Source: Oikopleura dioica | Taxonomy: Eukaryota > Chordata > Appendicularia > Copelata > Oikopleuridae | Length of the DNA: 64,000 nucleotides | Reading direction: 5' to 3' | Assembly: GCA_907165135.1 (NCBI GenBank) | Contig: OU015570.1 | Span: forward strand, 1,825,525 to 1,889,524 | Shown: positions 52,478 through 63,519 of the stretch, one piece after another | How the letters are laid out: every line of letters starts with the position of its first letter | Numbering within the stretch: position 1 is the stretch's first letter | Program-made: the position numbers and the translations under genes | The notes under the pieces: model-generated | The model's input: only the letters and a program-made list of their open reading frames with translations | What the model was told of the DNA's origin: nothing | The model's database searches: none

Positions 52478-52650
52478 CGGTCAATCTTCGGGGTAGGGAT
52501 CCCGAAGAATAGACGATGTTAAACACGCTCAATCTTCGGGGTAAAATCCCGAAGAGCTACCTTATAAAATGCGGTCAATCTTCGGGGTCTTGAAAATTCA
52601 GAGACGAAGAATAACCGATGCACAATGCGGTGATTCTTCGGGGTCAAATG
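52478..52650. repeat. tandem hairpin array 'CGGTCAATCTTCGGGGT'
   Basis: Four units of roughly 45-60 bp. Each has CTTCGGGGT and most have its inverse (ATCCCGAAG). Confidence 0.75.
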
Positions 52651-53249
52651 AGTGTTTTCGAGATCATCAAGTGCAAAATTTCGCTGCCGCGTTATCGAAA
52701 TTCCTATCATCCGCCCGCCTTATGAATGTTGCTATCAGCACAAGAGTTGGTAAAAAAGTATACTTCACCCTGCGCTTCAAAAATCCCCAAAGACTTTTTT
52801 CCGATAAAAAAATTAAAATCATAGTATTTGCTAAAATAAAGGTTAGGGTTAGGGGGCACCTTCAAAAATGACGGAACAACTTACCCGAGGGGGATAGGCT
52901 ACCGAAGGTAACCCTAAGTAACCCTAGACTATAGGTCTTACTATTCTGCTCGTTTCATAAAAAGAACACATAATTCCGCCAAAGGCAATTGCGCGTCTGA
53001 CGCCCGCTCGCCTTACCACTGCTCTTGGGCGCCGCCTACATTTTTTGAAATGGCCTTCGGCGCCGCGAGATGAGCTAGTTCACTTTCAACTGTCTTTCCT
53101 GAAACTCAACTACGACTTCTGAACTTCAATCACTACAACTCGTTGTGAACTGCTACAACTCGTTGTGAACCTATTCTTCTCGATCCGAACTGTTCTTACT
53201 GACCATCATCTGTTCCAGCCGAATACGAAGCTAAAGTAAACCCTATATA

Positions 53250-54891
53250 CAGTGTTTGAAAACCCGCAACATTTTCCGCGGGCGCGGGCGGGCGCGGGGG
53301 CCGATTTCAAAATTTTGTGCGGGTGCGGGCGGGCGCGGGGGCCGATTTCAAAATTTTGCGCGGTTGCGGGCGGGCGCGGGGGCCGATTCCAAAATTTTGC
53401 GCGGGTGCGGGCGGGCGCGGGCGGAGGCCCCGCAAAAATCGCGCCCGCGGGCGCCCGGGGGCAGGGGGCGCCCGTTACCCTCGCGCCCGAAGGCTGCGCG
53501 GGTTCCAGGGATATTAATCAGCAAATTACCGTGGTTTTCCATTTTAAGAGCGTTTTTTAGATGACAGGGTTTGCCTAAAACGCTCTTAAATTGGAAATTT
53601 TTCTATCGATATAGGATGACAGTGGTTATTTTCATTTTTCAGGGAATTTCGAAAGTATGAAACAGAAAAGATCTAGAAGCAAAAGTAATTGTATATCAAG
53701 ATGAGAACGTGAGTGATTTTTTCAGGATTTTGCTCGAGCGCTTTTTCTTAATCTGATCTCTTTCATTCTTCAAAATTTAAACAACGAAAATGCCTGGAGA
53801 AGAAAAGAAAAACACATGTCTTTGGCTTAGAAGAAAAAATATGCGCAGATTCTGGTGAAGGCTCAAAAGAAAGGATGGGAGAAAGACTGTCATGGAGATC
53901 TAATAGATAATCCGAAGGAAAATGATGGGGAAGACATGCCTCAGGGTACATTTTCTAGCCTTTGTAGGAATAGGTAAATTAAATATCTAGGAATCAGATT
54001 AAAAGCAAAAGAGCTCCGACCCTGATGGTCCGTCGGCGATGGAGATTGGAGAAGAACCTCAAGTTCAAATGACAGAAGGAGCCGACACTACCAAACCATT
54101 GACTTTAAAATGGCCGGAAAAGCAGTCAGAGATTACACGTTTTAGTTAATGATTTATTTGAGTCTAAAAATTTTTTGATTGCATAAAAATCTTCAAAAAC
54201 GCTCTTAAATTTGAATTTTCGCAGATAACATAATTTGCAAAATGTTGGCGAAAACGCTCTTAAATTGGGCGCTCTTAAAATGGAAAACCACGGTATAGAA
54301 GAATAACTCTCAAAAATAACAACCATAATTAAGCTAAAAACTAAGTTAATTTGAATTTTCGGAACAATGGGTGTGGGTGGGTTTGGGGACAAAACTGAGA
54401 TTGATCAACTCAGAGTTCCAAGCCTTCGTCAAGCCCCTTAAACCAAAAATCAAGGAACGGGGCTGAGACGGCCCGAAAAGTAACAAATGAGGGGTCTTTC
54501 GATAGCTTAGAATGCAAATCTCATTATGAGAAAGGTAGTTCTCACTGTTTTTAGAAGTGTTTTTGTCAATAGGCTATTGTACGTCTGGATTCCTAAGCCC
54601 AAATCGGCTGAATTACCAGTCAAAGATGGCCAAAACGGGGGATCTCTTAATTCATAAATTAAGGAACGGGGCTCATTCATTTTACGAAAGGTGTCTTTGG
54701 TGAAAATTCAATATTCTTAACTAGCTTTATTTATGGTGAGCCCGGGGCGCCCGCGGGCGAGAAAAATTTGCACGGGCGCGGGAGGGCGCGGGGGCCAGAT
54801 CAAAAATTTTCGACGGGCGCGGGCGGGCGCGGGGGCTAAATCCGAGATTTCTTGCGGGTACGGGGGCGCGGGCGGGTTTTTTCAAACACTG
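53250..54891. mobile_element. hAT-type element (hAT-2)
   Basis: TIR CAGTGTTTGAAAA...TTTTTTCAAACACTG with a perfect 8-bp duplication CCTATATA (53242-53249, 54892-54899). Subterminal GC-rich arrays (GGGCGCGGGCGGGCGCGGG) lie at both ends, four ~40-bp units on the left. A family-D MITE is nested. No transposase. Confidence 0.9.
53529..54293. mobile_element. TA-flanked MITE, family D copy 2
   Basis: TIR CCGTGGTTTTCCATTTTAAG, inverted at 54293, TA outside, 765 bp. Carries the short ATG frame MPGEEKKNTCLWLRRKNMR. Confidence 0.75.
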
Positions 54892-55949
54892 CCTATATAA
54901 ACCCTCTCGTTTACCGGGATACGGACTTTTCATGTAAAAGTGACTTTTCATGTAAAATTGAAAAACAGGCCATTTCATGTAAAAGTACATTTCATGAAAA
55001 TTTCAGATTTACATGAAAACGCCTTTTACATAAAAAGTCCATTTTTTCAATTTTACATAAAACGGCCGAAAAACTTAAAAAATTCCGAAATATATAATCA
55101 ATTTCGATCGGACGGCAAAAAATTTTGCGCGCTCGCGCGTTAAACAGGCGTGCGAGATGACAGAAATCAATCTTAGTTCCCCTGACCGTGGGGCTTCACC
55201 CCTTGGTAGTCTAGGGTTACCTAGGGTAAGTGTTTGAAAAAATCGTCATAACTAAGATGAGCGATTGAGCGCAGAAGCTCCTAAATTTTTTCGTGAGTGA
55301 GCCAGCAAGAGCGCCCGCTCGCTAGCTCGTGGTGATTTAAAACTGAATTTTTAAGGCCCCGAAGATTTTTTAGACAAAATTTTCAAAAAAATAATTTTGG
55401 TATATTTAGTCTCTCAATGGTCAAATTATGAGTAAAAAATAAAATGAGATTTCGTTATCAGGCTTATTTTTGAGTTATTCAAGCCTTTATATAGGCCATT
55501 TGGGCAGACAGTGTTCTAATAATTATAATTTATAACGCATAATTTAAGATAAAAAGTCAATGACGGGCATTCTAACGCGACTAAAAGAAAAAATTATCAA
55601 ATATCGTAATACTTTGTCTCCAGGGTTGATAAACTAGAAATGGCTGTTGGCGAGCGCGAGTGAGCGGGAGCGGCAGCCCGGAATTTTATGGCTCGCGCTC
55701 ATCATTTTTTCGAACTCTGTTGGCAGATGTTGACTTCGGAGTGTGATCTATAGATTGATCTAGGATTGATCCATTTAATAAGTCGAGTTGGAATCATTTT
55801 TCGGAGCAATGCTCATCTACTCGTCTAATGCTGAATGAAGGCCATTTTTTGTCTTTCTAGCGGTCAATTTAGGCGCGATTTAAAGCTAGCAACGGAAACG
55901 CAGTTGATTCGAAAAGCAAAGTACTGGCTGAAAAACGCCAAATACGCGA

Positions 55950-56405
55950 CACTTTGACATTCAGAGCACTGGGCAGAAATAACATTGCGTTAACACGAAA
56001 TTGTCGCCATCGCAATGCTTTGTTTTAATTAAACAGTCGGATTCCCCTCGTCCGTACCAGTTCTGAGTTAGCTGTTCATTGCTACCCCACGGTTCTCAAG
56101 CGATACACCCCACACTCGCGCACGAGGCAACTCAAGAGAACACAGCTACGCGCCTCCACAAGAAAGAAATGACACAGGTCCAGCCTGCAGTCACCCACTG
56201 GCCAGTCCGGCGACTCCCAACTCTCGCTTCACACACGCAGCCCGAGTAGCCCAGCTCTCAGAGCCAATCCTTATCCCGAAGTTACGGATCTATTTTGCCG
56301 ACTTCCCTTACCTACGTTATTCTATCGGCCAGAGGCTTTTCACCTTGGAGACCTGCTGCGGATATGGGTACGACTTTGCACGAAATTTACACACCTCTTT
56401 CACAG
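55950..56405 (-). rRNA. 28S rRNA fragment (pseudogene)
   Basis: The minus strand carries conserved large-subunit rRNA blocks in order: CCCATATCCGCAGCAGGTCT, GGTAAGGGAAGTCGGCAA, ATCCGTAACTTCGGGATAAG, GGGGAATCCGACTGTTTAAT, and TTTCTGCCCAGTGCTCTGAA, ending at GTCAAAGTG. It stops abruptly, about 50 bases before the usual R2 retrotransposon site. Some normally conserved positions differ (for example GGCGACAATTTCGTGTTAAC), so the source rRNA, or this copy, is divergent. At about 450 bases it is only a piece of a multi-kilobase gene and is not functional. Confidence 0.9.
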
Positions 56406-56709
56406 CTGAAATAGGAGAAATCTGAGACATGAGCTGGCGTATTTTGAATAAGGATAGATTTAGGAGGGTCTTCGTTAGAATTACATGAAATGGTCGATTT
56501 TTCAAAGAAAAAGAGCCTTTTCATGTAAATTTAAAGTTTTTTTTCAGTTGGAATAAAATAATAAAAAAGTGTCTTCTGCGCATTTTCTGGTTCTATTGCG
56601 ATTTCCTCGAATTTCTAATACTAATTACCCCACAACTTTCATATAAAATCAAAAGAATATCAAGAAGACCAAGTCACGCTTTTGAACCCTTTTTCAAAGG
56701 GCAACTCTC

Positions 56710-57581
56710 GTTTTGCCCAAAATCCCGGTTCACCCACATCCCGTTTCGCCCAAAATCCTTGATCACCCATTGTGGGCAAAACGGGAAATGTGCGGAACGA
56801 GATTTCTGTGCTGATAGGGATTTTCATTTAACATTGAGAACTATCGAGATAAAAATAAGGAAAGATAAGCCCGAGTCTTAGACCCGGGACACCCCCTTAA
56901 AAGTGACACGCGTGTCCAAAAATCAGTAAGCAGCCTCTATTTGCTGGCAAAAAGAATTTTGCAGATGAAAATTAATTCTATCTGAAATTACTTTCTATTG
57001 TGATAAGGGTTACGGGGCCTTGAAGGCAACCCTTAGTAACCCTAGACTAAACCCGAGCATTTTAAGACGAAGCCCCTTGGTCAACGTCATTTAGATTTGA
57101 GTTCATTTTTAAAGAATCGATCAACAAAATTCGGGTTAGGGTCAGGGTTCGGTCTTTTTTAGGACTACTGGGTATTGGACCCGAGCTTCACTTCTGAGGG
57201 CGTATCCCGGGTCTGTTATTTAACGAATTTTTAATCTTTTTTTGATTAATTTTTAGGATTATTTGAATAGAAATTTTATTATGGTTTCGTTCATCCGTCT
57301 TCGGAAATTATCGTTAACTAGTTTTGAAGGGATTAGCGCCAAATTTTAAAGCTACTCTCCTCGGAGTCGGAGTTCAAATGTCTGTAAAAAAATGACTTCA
57401 ATTTAAATGAAGTCACGGCACTTTAAAAAAAAAGTTTTCTTTTGAAATTGTGAATCCAGGACTGCCCAATCCTAAATTGCACATTTTCACGGTCCGCACA
57501 TTTTCCCGTTTCGCCCACATTGGGCGATCAAGGATTCTGGGCGAAACCTGATGTGGGCGAACCGGGATTTAGGGCAAAACA
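56710..57581. repeat. inverted repeat of 'CGTTTCGCCCACAT' units
   Basis: GTTTTGCCCAAAATCCCGG at the left is inverted at the right (CCGGGATTTAGGGCAAAAC), each with two or three ~16-bp units. Probably a MITE nested in the 3-kb element. Confidence 0.65.
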
Positions 57582-58113
57582 AGCGCTGCCTGCTTGAGTA
57601 TTTCAAGCATTTGCCCCGAGAAAATCAAAATTCGCCATAACACAAACGTCAACTTTTATGCTACCTACACTGGGATTTGCCTTTAGGAACTTGACTTGAC
57701 ATTTTTTGATTTTGATTTTGATATTAAACCGCTCTTTATTAGCTTTTTTATAAATTTAATCAATATTTGAAAATAAACACGCAATAATCTAAGAATATTT
57801 TTTTTTCAAAGTTTTTTCGGCCATTTTATGTAGAATTGAAAAAAAGGACTTTATATGTAAAAGGCGTTTTCATCTAAATCTGAAATTTTCATGAAATGTA
57901 CTTTTATATGAAATGGCCTATTTTTCAATTTTACATAAAAAGTCACTTTTACATGAAAAGTCCGTATCCCAACCATACCACACCACTCAGAGATACTTCA
58001 GTGGTCAATAAACTAAAAACAAACTTTACCCTTTTTAAACCTTCATTCAACTCTAGAGTTGCCTGAAGTTGCGTTGTGTTATTTCCTTGCAGAATCGTAT
58101 AACCTATACAAAT

Positions 58114-58126
58114 TGGTGACTGAACC
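58114..58126 (+). promoter_or_regulatory. primer-binding site of E5
   Basis: TGGTGACTGAACC lies three bases after the LTR end TATACA, matching the spacing in E1. It points to a plus-strand element, although the gag that follows is in the opposite orientation. Confidence 0.65.
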
Positions 58127-58153
58127 AAACGGAACGCCCAAAGAATAAGAGAG

Positions 58154-59258
58154 CTAACGATCGTAGAGAGCTCCAGTGAAAAGTTTCGACTTCCGGTTTT
58201 GGTGTTCTTGGTCCGCTTTGAACTTTTTGAACTCTTCCATGAGTTGCTGGATCTGTTTGTTGATCGGGTCATTTTCAGGTTTCGTGACAGCGGCGAAATT
58301 GATCTCGCGTTTCGGAATGGATCTTTCAAGCTCGTTTGCTCGTTTAACAATCGAGCTAACATCAAGGCTAGCTTTGTCTCGCAACAGAAGTTCTCGAAGT
58401 CGATCGTCTTGGGCAGAGCAAAATTTCTCGATCAAGAGTTCTTCGTCGTGTTTCCGGAGATCTTTGATGTTATACCCCTGCCTGTAATAGCTCGTTAACC
58501 CTGTCTCGAGCATTAAAAATTATCCTATCTCGGGCGCGAGCACACGGCCGTGAGCTCGCCCATCTAGAGAAAAAAATGTCATTTCATTCTCTCTTGTCTG
58601 CGCGTAGGGCATCAATTGCAAGAAAGCTGGTCTGTAACACAGTAAATAAAACAGTTCTGATCATCGAAAGCCTCTTTGGTCATTTTGGGGGGTGACCCGT
58701 CCCGACCCGACCGTGGAAAAGGGTGGTCGGCGCCGACCCTAGCACTCAGCACAGACAAGAGAGAGAGAGAATGAACTGACATTTTTTTTCTAGATGGGCG
58801 AGCTCATGGCTGTGTGCTTGCGCTCGAGATAGGGTTAACTTGGCCATGGCGACACCAAAAGAGTCAGATCCACGTTGGTAGTTCTCATAAAGGTGTTTCC
58901 AGTGATCTCGGGAGAAGCCAAGCACGTCTTTGAGTTTTGCTTTGAATGCATCCCATTCTTGAAGTTCAGTGTCCGTGAGAGAAGCAATGATGTGGCTCCC
59001 TTGCTCTTCGGCTAGCAGGGCACTGAGGGCGCACGTGATAAGTTCTTCATCGTTAAGCGAGGTGACCCGGCCATAAATCTCTTTCCAGGTTTTTCTTTCT
59101 TGATCTCGGGCTTTGGTGGCGTAGATCGCTTTGGTTGAGAATTTTTCGGTCTCATGGTAGCGTTTGCTGACATATCAGAGTCGGAAGATGAGTCTTCATC
59201 GGTTACGTCAAGCTCTGGTAGACCCTCAGTATCACTCTCGACATCCAAAGAGCCCCGT
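58154..59258 (-). pseudogene. gag relic (E4), split by a piggyBac-type MITE
   Basis: Minus-strand gag related to E1. The upstream half reads EWDAFKAKLKDVLGFSRDHW and YENYQRGSDSFG. After the MITE comes YNIKDLRKHDEELLIEKF and RANELERSI, aligning with the E1 core. An acidic, serine-rich N-terminal part (ESDTEGLPELDVTDEDSSSD) lies at 59012-59248 in another frame. The gag stops at 58154 without a zinc finger. It faces away from the adjacent LTR and primer-binding site, so an inversion or unrelated juxtaposition has occurred near 58150. Confidence 0.75.
58499..58834. mobile_element. piggyBac-type MITE, copy 2
   Basis: 336 bp, TTAA at 58495-58498 and 58835-58838, TIR CCCTGTCTCGAGC / GCTCGAGATAGGG. 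Highly similar to 49093-49425. The gag frame on its two sides is in phase across one TTAA. Confidence 0.85.
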
Positions 59259-59906
59259 ACCTGGCTTTTAAATTGAAATGGGCTTGACGGCCCTTCGGGC
59301 CGTCTCAGCCGTGTACCTGGCTTTTAAATTGAAATGGGCTTGAATTACGGCTGGAATTTGAAGAAAAGATTGAGATGATCAGTCTCATTTTTTTCCCAAA
59401 CCCCACCCACACCCGTTATTAAATTTATTTCAGTTCGTCCTCCCGGATTATAAATTATGGTTTTTGAAATATTAATTATTTTATCTTTTTACATAAAGTT
59501 TTCTTCTTTCTTAAAAAAATTCTTCCATCAAATGAGGTCCTCCGGGGTCCTCAGATGGTCCACGTGATTAAATTATCAGATTTTTTAATGTTCACGCTTC
59601 GGTTAATCACCATACCGAAGAATTCCCTGGAAGAGATTATTTTTCATTTAATTTGCTTAAATTCTTCCATCATCTAGGTCCTCCGGGGTGACCTTTGATG
59701 ACCTTAAGTCACGTGTCAAAATGATCAGTGGATCAAGGGCTTTCTTTCGATGTATTATTCATCTCTATTAGAGGATGATAAAAAAATCAATTTTTTCACC
59801 GTTCACCCCCTATTTATATATTAAGTATAAATGATTTTTTTTTGATTTTTTGATGAGTTTTTTTTTGATTTTTTTTTTGATTATTTGATTTTATGAAAAT
59901 GTTTTT
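59259..59906. repeat. repeat block related to the 15.4-16.4 kb element
   Basis: Two units with GACGGCCCTTCGGGCCGTC are followed by CCCACCCACACCCGTT, and two GGTCCTCCGGGGT motifs at 59535 and 59672. The same components occur at 15.5-16.0 kb. It separates E4 gag from the Q/N-rich ORF. Confidence 0.55.
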
Positions 59907-60533
59907 TCAGTTTTGTCTCTTTCTTTTCGATCGTCTCGGAGGACCTTGACTCTCATCGGAACAAATGCTTGGTTCATACAATGATTGCTCGAAAACTATC
60001 TTGTTCGCGAATCGGGGAAAACGAATGGTTGGAATGATGAGCAGAAGAATGAAGATGGTGATTAACTGGAATGTTTTGTTGGATGTTGTGTGTGTTTGGA
60101 ATGTTTTGTGGGAAATTGAGTGGAAGCGAATAATTAAGGGGAATGTTATAGAGGGAGCGATTTTGAGGTATACATTGAAAAGAATGATTTTGCTGAATGT
60201 TGCGTGGTTGAGCTTGGTTTTGAGGAATGATGAGAGATTGATTAAGGTTTTCTGGAATGTTTTGAGGAGTGGAAGTTTGCTGCGGTTGAGCTTGGTTTTG
60301 TGGAGTGAAGACAGATTGATTAAGGTTTGGTGGAATGTTTTGAGGAGTGGAAGTTTGCTGCGGAATGTTTTCGAAATGGAATGGAGTCGAAGTGCGGAAG
60401 GGATCATAAATCGGTGGATTAAATGATTTGAAGGGTCGTCTTGTCAAGGGATGAGAATGTTGACCGTGAACAGGCTGGGGGATGTATCTCTCCGGATTTT
60501 CAATCTGGAGTCGTGCATCAATCACCTTCAATG
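59907..60533 (-). CDS. Q/N/P-rich ORF, possibly gag N-terminal or host
   Basis: Minus-strand open frame of about 180 codons before the hAT insertion: VIDARLQIENPERYIPQP, then repeats of TSTPQNIP(P/E)NLNQS and PQNQAQPQ (a ~69-base tandem unit), then HNIQQNIPVNHH. Such prion-like composition is disordered. A second overlapping frame ends SQGPPRRSKRKRQN. It could be the disordered N-terminus of the nearby gag or a host protein; no domain identifies it. The hAT-3 element cuts its upstream end. Confidence 0.4.
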
Positions 60534-61268
60534 CAGGGTTCCAAATGTAGCAGTGTAGTAATGTAGAAATTAAGCATTTATTACATTTATCTGACAAAGC
60601 AAGTCGCCATTTTTAAAAAAGCTGACAGTCGCTTGGGAGTAGGGTGGGTCACTTTCAGGGTTGGTCCTTTGTTTTCGCTCAAACTTTGTCAGATGGTAGA
60701 TCTGACCTCAACTAAGAACTTTTCTTTTGAAAATCTGAAAAAAAAATTTTTTCTCAATTTTTTTTTCGGAATTTACTTTCGAAAAACCGGTTTTTCTAGA
60801 ATAACTTTTGGGCACACCCCCTACACACATCTTTTTATGACATCATTTGAAAGATCACGTGATTCCGGTCATTTTGGTACCTCGATCTTGTCCGGGAAAC
60901 GCCAGGAAAAAAAGTTATGGGCATTTGAAGGGTCCAAATTCGAAAAGTGATGACATCGGATGACATTCAACCTTAGATTACGTCATCATGCCCCCATTTT
61001 TATGACTTGATTTTGCTTGTAATCGAAAGTTCGTGTAAAAATACCCCTAAAACAATCAAAAAATCGATTCGCAAGGGCTTGGTCTCAAGAAATTTCAAAA
61101 AATTGAAAAAATTGTATCTCATCATAAAATTCTGACAATAAATTGGCGATAGCTCGAAAACGGTAAGGAAATCGTACTATGTGCTTATTGACAAAGTTGT
61201 TCGCCAAGCAAAAACACGTCGATCGGTATGCTTAGAATCCCGGAATTGTAGCTACATTTGGAACTCTG
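60534..61268. mobile_element. hAT-type MITE (hAT-3)
   Basis: TIR CAGGGTTCCAAATGTAGC, inverted as GCTACATTTGGAACTCTG, with a perfect 8-bp duplication CTTCAATG (60526-60533, 61269-61276). 735 bp, no transposase. Confidence 0.85.
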
Positions 61269-61276
61269 CTTCAATG

Positions 61277-62690
61277 TACTCGGAGGAGGAACGCCGCTAA
61301 TTTGACAAACACGCCCTTATTGAGATTTTCTGAAACAATTAAAGTCTAGTTTCAGAAAACCGATAACGAGAATTTGAAATTATACGATAACAAGAGCACC
61401 ATGAAATAGAAACGATTTCACAAAGTCAAACTAAGTGCGTAAAAGTTGTTTGAATCTAAGTTTTTTGAATTTTTGGATTATCTTGAAAATTCAAGAAAAT
61501 CAAACGTTATAAAAATCTGTCCTTCTAATTGATATTCACAATATTCTTCGTATCCTTGTTCGCTGATGGGGTAAAAACCCCGTCGCGGCTCAAGGCCCAA
61601 TTGCCGCCGTGAACTTATAAAGTTTTATTAAAATTAAAAAAACTTACATCGAAAAGAATTGTGCCATTTATATGAAATAAGAGTTTAAATTAACCGAAAA
61701 CGTTAAGCCTACAATCAACGAACTCATATATCTACTGATGTCAATTAACGATACAATATATCGTCATCATAAAAATTTAAACTCTAATCAAAATGGTTCT
61801 TCGAGTGATCACCCGCATATATTTGGGGTCTCTGACATCCCTCGATAGGACCATTCATGAACTGCTTTTATTAATACGACATTTCTAAATTATTTTTTAT
61901 AAGTTTAGTTAATTATAAATTAAAGAAGAAAGAAAGCGTCGAATCTCTTTTAACTGCTTTTATTATGAAAGAAAAACAATCATAAGAGAAGCTCTAGAAT
62001 AATTTACTTACTTAGACTTTCCGACGAGATTTGCGACCATTTGGAATCATTATGCAAATGCTTTGTACTTTCAGGAACAATTATCAGATTTATTGTTTAT
62101 ATTAAGAGTGTATATTAGTAATTAAAGTATTAGTTACGACGGTAATGCATTACCAAATTCGTCAAAAAAGTGTCGATATTTTCATTCAAAGAGCAAGTGT
62201 GCGCTCCGCGCTTGTGTTTTATTCATTAACTTGGCGTAAAAATAAAATAAATTGATAATCGACTACCGAAAATTGGTAATGGGTTACCAAAAATTTTGGT
62301 AATGAGTCCGACCGTTCCCAAAGAAAGATTGTTATACTAGGGGATGGTGATAAAAATTTTTCATTTCCCACCCGTTTATTTCAAACTCAAGTTCAAATAA
62401 AGGGAGAACAATAATGCAGTAATGGTCGGTAACTAGATTATCGTCTCCAAATATCGTATTTTTCGACTATAACTAGCACTATAAATATATTTTTAAAGGG
62501 GAATCACTAATAATTAAGCTTTTTCTAGCTTAGTAGGGTAGGCATATAGGGAAGGTTGCAATAAGAATGAGTCTGAGACCAATTATTCTAAAATAAGCTT
62601 AAAAGGACCCATTATTCGTATATTATGCCTATAATGGGTCTAGAACGAGTCTATTATCATTAATGAAGTACTTTCTATCGATAAAGGTTT
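61277..62690. other. unassigned AT-rich interval
   Basis: No gene, terminal repeat or array was recognised. A short GGTAATGGGTTACC-like motif occurs near 62275. Confidence 0.35.
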
Positions 62691-62775
62691 GGGTGAGGGG
62701 GCACTGGGTTAAATGACAGAACAAACTCACACGAGGGGGATAGGCTAGGGTTATTTAGGGTTACTTTTAGAGGCC
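62691..62775. repeat. dispersed 'CTAGGGTTACTTAGGGTTAC' repeat
   Basis: Shares GGGGGCAC, ACGAGGGGGATAGGCTA and AGGGTTA with 52845-52935; shorter relatives at 55205-55230 and 57005-57055. It resembles telomeric repeat only superficially. Confidence 0.5.
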
Positions 62776-62856
62776 TCCGATTCATGGTTATGACAGTAGG
62801 CCGATAATCCTAGCAACTACCGTACCCGTATCTTAGTGACACTACTGTACTACCAC

Positions 62857-62965
62857 TATATAAAGCTGTGCACTCCCACTCTAAGGCTCAGTCGAGTTCC
62901 CGGAGCAAACTCACTCACTTACACAAATACACTACATTGACGTTACCCACTTTTACATGGAATAA
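62857..62965 (+). promoter_or_regulatory. core-promoter/LTR-like signature
   Basis: TATATAAAG (62857-62865) is followed by TCAGT (62888-62892) at initiator distance and GGAATAAATA near 62958. The order TATA, initiator, polyA signal suggests an LTR R region on the plus strand; the LTR ends were not found. Confidence 0.35.
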
Positions 62966-63506
62966 ATATATGATACCAACACCAATTGAAGAGTCTATAG
63001 TTAGGACCCGACCGCAAAAATGGGACCTTCTCTCACAGCAATTTTGGGCTTTTTCTGCAACGATAGTATGATAGAGTAGGTCAAGATGAACAACTTTCAT
63101 ATAGAAAAGTTTTCGTAAAAGTACTGTTTTCCCGTCGAAATATACCTGCAAAGGGTCCAAAAATGGTACCAAAAGTACGTTTTAGCCTGTATATCACGTG
63201 CGAGTCCTTCTCAGCTTAAATGACTATGCTCATTAGAAAGCTCTTGCTCTGAGCTTTCAGTTGACCCCAAAAATCTACTCCCTAAGCCAAAAATTTTCGG
63301 AAAAGTACCCTACAGTGACCGGAAGTCGCCGGATTTCGCTTGAATTTGCCATGAAAAAGCCATTTCTCTCTACAACCTTTTGGAACCCCTTACATATGGA
63401 TATCAATCGATAGGGCTTGAACTCGCGATTCTGAATTGACCGGTAATGAGCAAAACCAGCTGGTTCATTGGCCATAACCAGGCGGTTTTCTTCTAAAAAC
63501 ACATAG
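62966..63506. other. unassigned spacer
   Basis: No supported gene. On the minus strand GAGTTCAAGCCC near 63415 mimics a tRNA B box without the rest of a tRNA. Confidence 0.35.
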
Positions 63507-63519
63507 AATATTATAAATA

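Larger units (their letters stand above)
54922..57964. mobile_element. 3-kb TIR element carrying a 28S rRNA fragment
   Basis: TIR CGGACTTTTCATGTAAAAG at 54922, inverted at 57964, with TA outside; arms of ~140 bp made of CTTTTCATGTAAAAGT units. Inside are the 28S fragment, an inverted repeat of CGTTTCGCCCACAT units (56710-57581) and CTAGGGTTACC motifs. No transposase seen. The element interrupts the E5 LTR. Confidence 0.75.
52970..58110 (+). mobile_element. plus-strand LTR (E5) split by two DNA elements
   Basis: Three separated pieces make one LTR: about 52970-53249, 54892-54921 and 57965-58110. The TATA box CCTATATA is at 53242-53249 and duplicated at 54892. AATAAA occurs at about 57997. The LTR ends in TATACA at 58110, three bases before the primer-binding site. 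The left end was not determined. Confidence 0.65.

Noticed and set aside
52845-52865. telomeric TTAGGG repeats
   Set aside because: Only two or three imperfect GGTTAGGG units, inside a dispersed repeat found at several internal sites.
53252-53564. glycine/arginine-rich ORFs
   Set aside because: By-product of GC-rich minisatellite units in the hAT-2 left end; three frames are open at once.
63400-63485. possible tRNA on the minus strand (GAGTTCAAGCCC with TGGCCAATG upstream)
   Set aside because: The T-stem and acceptor stem do not pair and no cloverleaf can be built.
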